This document shows, piece by piece, positions 53,039 through 59,982 of a stretch of 64,000 nucleotides of DNA; position 1 is the stretch's first letter; the number at the start of each line of letters is the position of its first letter. The stretch is from Acholeplasmataceae bacterium UBA6150. GTDB lineage: Bacteria > Bacillota_I > Bacilli_A > Acholeplasmatales > UBA5453. The translations under genes and the position numbers were made by a program. The stretch spans positions 1 to 64,000 of the forward strand of contig DIUU01000005.1 in assembly GCA_002423145.1 (NCBI GenBank), given 5' to 3'. The notes under the pieces are model-generated. The model saw only the letters and a list, made by a program, of their open reading frames with translations, did not search any database and had not been told where the DNA came from.

Positions 53039-54055
53039 TTAGCGTTGAACACGACCAGAGGCATCCCCTTTAGCCAGTGTTTCAACTTCTTTTTCATCCA
53101 CTAAATTGTAATCACCAAAAATGGTGTGTTTTAATGCACTTGCAGCGACAGCAAATTCCAACGCTTCGCCTTGGGTTTTCTTAGTTAATAAACCATGAAT
53201 CAATCCACCAGAAAATGAATCACCACCACCCACACGGTCAACAATGCGGATGTCATAAGATTTCGAATAATAAAATGATTTACCATCAAAAATCAAAGCA
53301 CTCCAACCATTATCTGATGCGGAATGAGATTCACGCAATGTGGTGGCAACATATTTAAATCCAAAGGTTTCTTGCATTTCTCTAAAAATGCGTTCGTAAC
53401 CTTCGTGATTTAATTCCCCTTTGGTGACATCACCACCAGGTTTAAATCCCAAAGTGAGTTCAGCATCTTCTTCATTACCAATACACACATCAACATATGG
53501 CATGAGATCTCTCATGACTTTTTGAGCTTGTTCGGGGGTCCATAGTTTTTTACGGTAATTGAGATCTACAGATACCGTTACACCATGTTTTTTAGCAGCC
53601 ATGCAAGCTGCTTTGGTTATCATCGCGCCATTTGCCGATATGGCTGGCGTAATCCCCGAAAAGTGGAACCATTTGGCATCCTTGAATATCTCATCCCAGT
53701 TGAATTCTTCCGGTTTAGCCAGTGCAATCGCACTGTCGCTGCGGTCGTAAATTACTTTGGATGGACGCATCGATGCCCCGTGTTCTAAATAATATATACC
53801 TATGCGTTCCCCACCTCTTACGATGTAATCGGTATGAACGCCAAATTTTCTTAAGGAATTGACTGCAGATTGTCCGATTTCATGCTTTGGCAGTTTACTC
53901 ACAAAATAAGCTTCATGACCATAATTGGCCAAGGATACGGCCACATTGGCTTCTCCACCACCATAGACGACATCAAACGCATCGGCTTGAACAAAACGAT
54001 TCTTATCGACTGGCGATAAGCGTAACATAATTTCTCCTAATGTAACAATTTTCAT
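53039..54055 (-). CDS. kdgK: 2-keto-3-deoxygluconate kinase
   Basis: 338-residue PfkB-family sugar kinase: VTLGEIMLRLSP, YGGGEANVAVSLAN, and anion-hole motif DRVGGGDSFSGGLIHGL. Phosphorylates KDG to KDPG. AAGGAG site. KDPG is then cleaved by the aldolase encoded two genes upstream. Confidence 0.94.
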   Translation of the reverse strand: MKIVTLGEIMLRLSPVDKNRFVQADAFDVVYGGGEANVAVSLANYGHEAYFVSKLPKHEIGQSAVNSLRKFGVHTDYIVRGGERIGIYYLEHGASMRPSKVIYDRSDSAIALAKPEEFNWDEIFKDAKWFHFSGITPAISANGAMITKAACMAAKKHGVTVSVDLNYRKKLWTPEQAQKVMRDLMPYVDVCIGNEEDAELTLGFKPGGDVTKGELNHEGYERIFREMQETFGFKYVATTLRESHSASDNGWSALIFDGKSFYYSKSYDIRIVDRVGGGDSFSGGLIHGLLTKKTQGEALEFAVAASALKHTIFGDYNLVDEKEVETLAKGDASGRVQR

Positions 54056-54065
54056 TGTTTTCTCC

Positions 54066-54524
54066 TTATAATTTCACTTTAAATACGGCTTTTTTGACCA
54101 AATCCTGTGTACCATTGGATAATTTGGGCATATGTAGTTCATCTTTAAAAACCATCACAAACATGCCTTTGGTCAATAAAACGGTTGAAAAATAGCCAAG
54201 GGATTGTCCCTTTTTAACGTCTTTTTCAGGGTTATATGGTTCGGTTACTAAAAACTTTAAATCATTTGATTCTAGGTAACCAAAAATTTCTGTGCCTTCT
54301 AATACAATTTGAATATCACCATAAACTTGATGAGCTTCAAAATAGCATTGCATCAGTGGTTTTGGTACGTAATCTTCACGGATCAATTTAACTGCTGAAT
54401 CAATCACATGTTGACCAGGTTCTACTTCTAAAAGAGTATGCTTCTCGATATAGTCTACCACCGTTTGAATATTTGGATTTAAGGTTACATAGTTTTTTAA
54501 ATTACGAATATGATCAACAATCAT
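54066..54524 (-). CDS. YhcH/YjgK/YiaL (EbgC) family protein
   Basis: 152 residues, DUF386-type cupin: CYFEAHQVYGDIQIVLEG and VFKDELHMPKL carry the metal-binding pattern of the family. Members often sit beside uronate or sialic acid genes and may act as sugar mutarotases or anomerases. AAGGAG site. Three bases from kdgA. Confidence 0.88.
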   Translation of the reverse strand: MIVDHIRNLKNYVTLNPNIQTVVDYIEKHTLLEVEPGQHVIDSAVKLIREDYVPKPLMQCYFEAHQVYGDIQIVLEGTEIFGYLESNDLKFLVTEPYNPEKDVKKGQSLGYFSTVLLTKGMFVMVFKDELHMPKLSNGTQDLVKKAVFKVKL

Positions 54525-54526
54525 GA

Positions 54527-55171
54527 TTAAACTCCTTTACGCGCTTTTTGTACAGCGTCGACGAATGCTCTAGCATTTTTGGTTACTGCTTCAAAGTCAC
54601 CTTGTTTGGCTGGTGCTGTTAATTCACCACCAACACCCACTGCAACCACACCATTTTTTATCCATTCCGAAACGTTATCTAATGATACACCACCGGTAGG
54701 CATGATTTGAATATTGGGTAAGGGTCCCCTTACGGCTTTAACGAAGGAAGGTCCAAATACGGAACCTGGAAACAACTTGATGATTTCAACCCCTGCTTTA
54801 AGTGCGGTCAACATTTCTGTAATAGTCATACAGCCAGGCATATAGGGTACATCGAGGGATTTGCAGTAAAGTGCGGTTTCCAAATCAAATCCTGGACTTA
54901 CGATATATTTCGCGCCTGCTTGTATGGCAATTTCTGCGGTATATTTGTCTAACACAGTGCCAGCCCCTAAAATCAGGTCTTCTGCAGGTATATTTTGAGC
55001 CAAATGTCTGATGACTTCATCGGCTTTTGGTACAGTAAAGGTTAATTCAATGGCTTTAAGTCCACCTTTGATACAGGCTTCTGCGATTTTTGTCGCTTCT
55101 TCTTTGGTTTGTGCACGCACAACCGCGACGACCCCAGATGCTTTGATTTGTTCCAATATGTTATTTTGCAT
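54527..55171 (-). CDS. kdgA: KDPG aldolase (2-keto-3-deoxy-6-phosphogluconate aldolase)
   Basis: 214 residues from the ATG at 55171 (GGAGGATATCA). Cleaves KDPG to pyruvate and glyceraldehyde 3-phosphate. Motifs ELTFTVPKADEVI (catalytic Glu), GAGTV, YIVSPGFD and the Schiff-base Lys in IIKLFPGSVFGP; TGGVS at the phosphate site. First gene after the internal promoter of the operon. Confidence 0.95.
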   Translation of the reverse strand: MQNNILEQIKASGVVAVVRAQTKEEATKIAEACIKGGLKAIELTFTVPKADEVIRHLAQNIPAEDLILGAGTVLDKYTAEIAIQAGAKYIVSPGFDLETALYCKSLDVPYMPGCMTITEMLTALKAGVEIIKLFPGSVFGPSFVKAVRGPLPNIQIMPTGGVSLDNVSEWIKNGVVAVGVGGELTAPAKQGDFEAVTKNARAFVDAVQKARKGV

Positions 55172-55208
55172 TGATATCCTCCGTTCAATATGATAGACAC
55201 CTACCACC

Positions 55209-55241
55209 ATTGTATTGCATAAACCTTGGTTTTACAAGGTT
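55209..55241 (-). promoter_or_regulatory. Internal promoter with overlapping inverted repeat
   Basis: Minus strand TTGTAA (55237-55232), 17 bases, TACAAT (55214-55209). A 7-bp inverted repeat AACCTTG / CAAGGTT (55222-55241) covers the -35 and spacer. The GH28 stop codon overlaps. Good candidate for an operator, perhaps of the IclR protein. Confidence 0.55.
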
Positions 55242-56782
55242 GTATCGATAATTTCTTTCTTTATTACATGCTCAAAGTGAACGTTTTCACCCATGGCACC
55301 TTGAATCTTCACATTTGAAATGCGTACATCATTTACATAGTTAAAGTATAGACCTTGATTTGTTCTAGGTTCTTCAAAACTCATCATCGCTGGAATCCCA
55401 GGTTCAGGGTTTTTTGCATAGGTAAATGTGATGTTTTCAAGTTCAATCTTTCGGATGGGTTGTTCAGGTAAACCATAGAAAAACCCAGCAGCGACATGGA
55501 CATCTTCACAGACCATATTTTTAAACGTGAAACTGCCTAAAAATGGGGTGCGGTCATCCACAGGTAATGCTTCTTTAGACCAAACATATTCGGTTTTTCC
55601 ATCATCATCACAATAGTAATACATATTCATGACCAAAGGCGTCAAAACACCCTTCATGTATATGTTATTGAAAGTGATACCATCAATGATGGCGTCTTTA
55701 CCTCTGCCTCGTCGAGTTTTAATCCTCAATCCACGATCGGTATCTAGAAAATAACATTGTGATACGTCAATATCTTTCATTCCACCGGACATTTCAGAAC
55801 CTAAAACCACTGCCCCATGTCCATATTTCATCAAACAATTGCGAATGATGACACGTTCACACGGTTGCTTATAGGTTTTACCAAGTTCGATTTTCCCTGA
55901 TTTTAAAGCGATACAGTCGTCACCAACGGAGAAATCAATTCCAATGATTCGAACATCTTTACAAGATTCTGGATCACACCCATCGGTATTTGGTGAATCT
56001 TTGGGTGATTCGATTTTTAAGTCGATAAAATCGATGAATTCACTAAAATAGGGATGTAAATTCCAAGAAGGTGTATTTTTTACAGTGACCCCTTGGAGTG
56101 CGACATTTTTGGAATGGACTAAGAACAATCCGTTCGGTCTCCACGCACCACGCATGATTTTGTGTTTGACCCACCAATCACTATTTTGTGCATTACCATC
56201 AAATACACCTTCACCGATGATTTTGACATTTTCAACATTTAATCCCGTAATCATGGATGCATATTGTGGTGCTGCTACACCTTCCCATGACGCTACTTCA
56301 AAATAAGTACCATCGGATTTAGTCATTCTGGCAGGTAAAATAGGATATTGGGTTCGGTCTGTTAAGTAAAGTAGGGTTGCGCCTTTTTCTAATTCAATCG
56401 TTAAATCGCTTTTAAGGAAAATCGGACCTACTATATAGGTACCTTGAGGTATAAATACGCGTGCGCCTTTAGGTGCTGCTAAAATGGCTGTTTGAATTGG
56501 CATAGTGTCCACAGTAGATCCATTGCCTTTAGCACCGAAATCCATCACGTTCAATGAAAGTGATTCCGATTCTGTTGAAAATATAGTTTCAAAATTTCCT
56601 ACACGAACGCTATAGCTTGTATTAGGCACCAAGTTATAAATAGAAAACACATTGGTTTTTACATCTCGTAAAACCAACGTGTCATTCAAAAACACGTCAA
56701 ACGCGCTTTTGCTATAATAAATATCTTGATTGTCCAACTCAAATGTAAAGCTTCTTGAGGATTTAAATATGAGTTTAAACAT
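55232..56782 (-). CDS. Cytoplasmic polygalacturonase (GH28) with N-terminal Fn3-like domain
   Basis: 516 residues without signal peptide, so it cleaves imported oligogalacturonides inside the cell, probably as an exo-enzyme. N-terminal fibronectin-III-like part (about 1-75), then the beta-helix from MDFGAKGNG. GH28 catalytic segments all present: SPNTDGCDP (Asn-Thr-Asp), GDDCIALKSG (Asp-Asp), YGHGAVVLGSE (Gly-His-Gly) and LRIKTRRGRG (Arg-Ile-Lys). Between the transporter genes and kdgA. Confidence 0.93.
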   Translation of the reverse strand: MFKLIFKSSRSFTFELDNQDIYYSKSAFDVFLNDTLVLRDVKTNVFSIYNLVPNTSYSVRVGNFETIFSTESESLSLNVMDFGAKGNGSTVDTMPIQTAILAAPKGARVFIPQGTYIVGPIFLKSDLTIELEKGATLLYLTDRTQYPILPARMTKSDGTYFEVASWEGVAAPQYASMITGLNVENVKIIGEGVFDGNAQNSDWWVKHKIMRGAWRPNGLFLVHSKNVALQGVTVKNTPSWNLHPYFSEFIDFIDLKIESPKDSPNTDGCDPESCKDVRIIGIDFSVGDDCIALKSGKIELGKTYKQPCERVIIRNCLMKYGHGAVVLGSEMSGGMKDIDVSQCYFLDTDRGLRIKTRRGRGKDAIIDGITFNNIYMKGVLTPLVMNMYYYCDDDGKTEYVWSKEALPVDDRTPFLGSFTFKNMVCEDVHVAAGFFYGLPEQPIRKIELENITFTYAKNPEPGIPAMMSFEEPRTNQGLYFNYVNDVRISNVKIQGAMGENVHFEHVIKKEIIDTTL

Positions 56783-56791
56783 GGTATACCC

Positions 56792-57319
56792 CTATTTCTT
56801 TATTTTAATCAGAATAAATTGTTTCACAGTAATCCAGATCCAGTCCATGAACCAGTAGACTAAACCAAATGTGATGGGATCAATCCCCTTGTTATCAAAA
56901 CCAAACATCAACATCCCAACCGATGGCACACCAATGAGCATCATGAGTTCAATGAAGTAATAAATCACAATGACAAGGATAATGACATAAACTAGTGAAG
57001 CAATAAGACTCCATATGGAACTTCTTTTGAGGTGAAATGGTAAATATTTAAGTGTCGGTTGTTTATCGTTATTCATCCATATGATTACTTTGTTGGAGAT
57101 GAATTCAACAGCAATCGTTAAAATCAACACCAACAACACAAATCGGTCTAAAATATCGTATGTATTGATTGAAAGTGCCGTGAATGTTACGAAAAAAGCA
57201 GCCCCAGAAAACCAAAACTTCATGAATCCAATTTTGACACCCGGTTTAACATTCGCCAATTTGTCTATGGCGTAGGGATTAAACCCCTCTTGCTCATTTT
57301 TATTCTTCAATTTTGACAT
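56792..57319 (-). CDS. Unknown membrane protein D of pectin transporter operon
   Basis: 175 residues from ATG at 57319 (GGAAAT upstream), four hydrophobic segments (about 35-60, 62-85, 100-130, 135-165). Begins MSKLKNKNEQEGFNPYAID. Overlaps the previous gene by 20 bases. Family not recognised; placed between ATPase and GH28 genes, so likely part of uptake or sensing of oligogalacturonides. Confidence 0.65.
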   Translation of the reverse strand: MSKLKNKNEQEGFNPYAIDKLANVKPGVKIGFMKFWFSGAAFFVTFTALSINTYDILDRFVLLVLILTIAVEFISNKVIIWMNNDKQPTLKYLPFHLKRSSIWSLIASLVYVIILVIVIYYFIELMMLIGVPSVGMLMFGFDNKGIDPITFGLVYWFMDWIWITVKQFILIKIKK

Positions 57320-57800
57320 ATTTCCAGTCCACATAAATCCAAGCAAAAATAGTCGCTATGATATAAAATACAAAACCAATGGCGAAGATGCCCATCGACA
57401 TATAGCTATAATTTTTAATGACATAATCTGCTCTCGTCGCTGCTTCAATGAAGAATTCACGGGCATACGCGTAGACCAATAAACCTTGGATAGCGTTCAA
57501 AAGTGTGAATAAGATGAGCGATATAGGTGAACGTTTTCTCGAATATGACATCGAATTGAAAATCTGAACCATCGCAATAATATACATTGCGAATAAGTAA
57601 AACCCAATGATTTTTGATGTGAGTTCACTAATCGCAGATATATGCGATTTAAATACAAAATCCAATGTTCTAAAATCTAAAAATAAGGTATAAAATAAGG
57701 ATCCAATGACCGTAAAAATTACAGGGATTTTGTATTTATTATAGCTATACCAACGCTTCATAAATACGCTGAACGTTTCTTTTGGTTTGACACTATTCAT
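57300..57800 (-). CDS. Unknown membrane protein C of pectin transporter operon
   Basis: 166 residues, about four hydrophobic segments (near 25-45, 48-78, 90-112, 130-155). Starts 8 bases before the ATPase stop, so coupled to it. SD is weak (GGAG ten bases upstream). No recognised family or motif. Confidence 0.65.
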   Translation of the reverse strand: MNSVKPKETFSVFMKRWYSYNKYKIPVIFTVIGSLFYTLFLDFRTLDFVFKSHISAISELTSKIIGFYLFAMYIIAMVQIFNSMSYSRKRSPISLILFTLLNAIQGLLVYAYAREFFIEAATRADYVIKNYSYMSMGIFAIGFVFYIIATIFAWIYVDWKYVKIEE

Positions 57801-58896
57801 AAATGCTCAGCTCCGTTTCTTTATCAAAGAAATACAAATGGGATTGATCGAAGGACACGACAACTTCATCACCTGGTGTATAAACATGACGAGCATTGAT
57901 TTTCAATACCACATTTTTCCCACCAAAACGTACGTGTACGAGTGCTTCTGCACCTAACAATTCATAGAGTTGAACGACTGTATTGAAACCTTCAATCTCT
58001 TTAGCATCACATTTTTTACAAATATGGAAGTTTTCAGGACGTAATCCCACGATGATTTCTTTGCCAAAATATCCCAATTCCTTTAATTTATTGAAAGGTT
58101 TTGCTTGATCAATATGCATTTTCACGCCATCGATTTCAAGCATACCTAATGCATCAATATCCCCTCTGAATATATTCATAGGTGGGGTTCCAATGAAACT
58201 GGCAATGAATAAATTCTTAGGTCTGGCATACACTTCAACCGGTGTTCCGACTTGTTGAATGTACCCATCTTTCATTACAACCATGCGATCTGCTAGGGTT
58301 AATGCTTCGATTTGATCATGTGTAACATAAATCATCGTCGAACCTAATCTATGGTGTAATTCCTTTAACTCTTTACGCATGATACCTCTTAATTTAGCAT
58401 CCAGGTTAGAAAGCGGTTCATCGAGTAGGAATACTTTGGGGTCTCTGACAATCGCACGACCTAACGCAACTCTTTGGCGTTGGCCTCCAGATAATTCTCT
58501 GGGTTTACGATTCAAATATGGTTTTAATCCTAAAATTTCAGCAGCCCACATCACACGTTCGTGGATGAGGTCAGATTGTACTTTTCGTAATGTTAGTGAA
58601 AAAGCCATGTTATGGTAGACCGACATATGCGCGTAAAGTGCATAGTTTTGGAATACCATCGCGATATCACGTTCTTTTGGTGCCATCGTGTTGACGACGA
58701 TATCATCGATCAATAACTTACCTGTGGATATTTCTTCAAGACCTGCAATCATGCGCAATGTGGTTGATTTTCCACAGCCTGAAGGTCCAACCAGCACGAT
58801 GAATTCACCGTGTTTGATATCAATATTAAAGTCAAAAACCGCTTGTACACCATTTAAATAGATTTTATTTACATTTTGTAATGACATCGTAGACAT
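57793..58896 (-). CDS. msmX: Sugar ABC transporter ATPase, MsmX/UgpC type
   Basis: 367 residues from ATG at 58896; a GTG at 58905 is inside the ribosome site AGGTG. Walker A GPSGCGKSTTLRM, signature LSGGQRQRVALGRA, Walker B VFLLDEPLSNLDAKL, and the OB-fold-like C-terminal regulatory domain (from about 235). It can energise the LplB/LplC permeases here. MsmX-type ATPases are known to serve several importers in one cell, and it may power the ganPQ permeases, which have no ATPase. Confidence 0.92.
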   Translation of the reverse strand: MSTMSLQNVNKIYLNGVQAVFDFNIDIKHGEFIVLVGPSGCGKSTTLRMIAGLEEISTGKLLIDDIVVNTMAPKERDIAMVFQNYALYAHMSVYHNMAFSLTLRKVQSDLIHERVMWAAEILGLKPYLNRKPRELSGGQRQRVALGRAIVRDPKVFLLDEPLSNLDAKLRGIMRKELKELHHRLGSTMIYVTHDQIEALTLADRMVVMKDGYIQQVGTPVEVYARPKNLFIASFIGTPPMNIFRGDIDALGMLEIDGVKMHIDQAKPFNKLKELGYFGKEIIVGLRPENFHICKKCDAKEIEGFNTVVQLYELLGAEALVHVRFGGKNVVLKINARHVYTPGDEVVVSFDQSHLYFFDKETELSIYE

Positions 58897-58897
58897 A

Positions 58898-59341
58898 CTA
58901 TTCACCTATTTCTTTCAAATGTGCCATCAATGCTCGATGTTTTCGAATGGTAATGACTGCAGCGACGATTAGAAGAACAATGGTTACTTCAATTAAAGTC
59001 GTGATGGTTAAATATTGATTGCGTGTGATTTGACCTAGTCTAAACAGTTTTAATGGTTCATAAAATAAACGGAACAAATGGACTGTTGATATGACAAATA
59101 AGCCATATGCCCATTGTAGACTGTATGCTTTTACTTTTTCAGCAGCTAAGAACGAAACCAATAACAATGTGATGTTGATTAAGATTTCAAGAGCAGTCGT
59201 CATCGAAGGTACCACAGTACGTGGTGTAATTGTCATGAACAGCGATATGGTTTGTAACGCCATGGCAACTAAAACGAAATTAAAAGCCAAAGCATTCTTT
59301 TGGTAACGCATTTTGTCAACTCTAACATTTTTAGTTGCCAT
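58898..59341 (-). CDS. Unknown membrane protein B of pectin transporter operon
   Basis: 147 residues, four hydrophobic segments (about 13-35, 42-62, 70-92, 112-132) and a basic C-terminus. Overlaps the previous gene by 11 bases; one base before the ATPase start. No recognised family. Confidence 0.65.
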   Translation of the reverse strand: MATKNVRVDKMRYQKNALAFNFVLVAMALQTISLFMTITPRTVVPSMTTALEILINITLLLVSFLAAEKVKAYSLQWAYGLFVISTVHLFRLFYEPLKLFRLGQITRNQYLTITTLIEVTIVLLIVAAVITIRKHRALMAHLKEIGE

Positions 59342-59897
59342 ATGATTTTACCGCCTTTTGAATGAGTTCTGCACGTTCTTTTTGTGCCTTTATTTTATAC
59401 ACTAAGAATACCATAACTATGATAGCCACCACAATCATGAGAATGGCGTATATATTACCAAATTCAAATACAAGGTAGTTTTTAACGGTACGTCTGACTT
59501 GATATAAGTGTTCAGGCACTTCAAGTGTCGTAATATTACGATACATCGGTTCAAGCACGCTATTATAATAGAGTGTTAAAGCAGCCGAAACCACCAAGGT
59601 GATTGACGAAAGTATACTTAAAACAATATTACTGAGATAGAACGTTTTACGTGTAAATGACGCTGTAAATACGAGGGCTAGTAATAAAATCACACCCATA
59701 AAACCGACTTGAGATAAAATTCGGTTGGCGGTTTGGGATGCGAGATAGAATTGTCCAGCACGGGTTTCTGAGACGATATACGCCCAGTTGGTGCTATAGC
59801 CTAAGGTATATACATAAAATCCAGCTGCAGTTAAAATCAGCAGTGTGTATACGATTGGTTGGATGTTTTTGAGCATTGTTTTAAGAATATTTTGCAT
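59331..59897 (-). CDS. Unknown membrane protein A of pectin transporter operon
   Basis: 188 residues from ATG at 59897 (GAAGTGA upstream); a longer frame runs into the hairpin. Four hydrophobic segments (about 14-34, 60-80, 88-115, 145-170) and a charged C-terminal tail. Follows the SBP gene and its hairpin. No recognised family; it shares size and style with protein B, so the two could be paralogues. Confidence 0.65.
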   Translation of the reverse strand: MQNILKTMLKNIQPIVYTLLILTAAGFYVYTLGYSTNWAYIVSETRAGQFYLASQTANRILSQVGFMGVILLLALVFTASFTRKTFYLSNIVLSILSSITLVVSAALTLYYNSVLEPMYRNITTLEVPEHLYQVRRTVKNYLVFEFGNIYAILMIVVAIIVMVFLVYKIKAQKERAELIQKAVKSYGN

Positions 59898-59943
59898 AAA
59901 ATCACTTCTACTTTCATGTAAGTTTTTTAAATAAAGTGGGATT

Positions 59944-59968
59944 CTAGAAGGGCAATTTGCCCTTCTAG
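59944..59968 (-). promoter_or_regulatory. Hairpin after the binding-lipoprotein gene
   Basis: CTAGAAGGGC (59944-59953) / GCCCTTCTAG (59959-59968), loop AATTT. No T run follows on the minus strand. Same position as the ganS hairpin at 9893-9918. Confidence 0.6.
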
Positions 59969-59982
59969 TTCCCAAAACGAAA

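Noticed and set aside
53030..53044. CGCTA/TAGCG repeat between kdgK and the IclR gene as terminator
   Set aside because: The stem is 5 bp, and no T run follows on the minus strand; the genes are spaced as in one operon.
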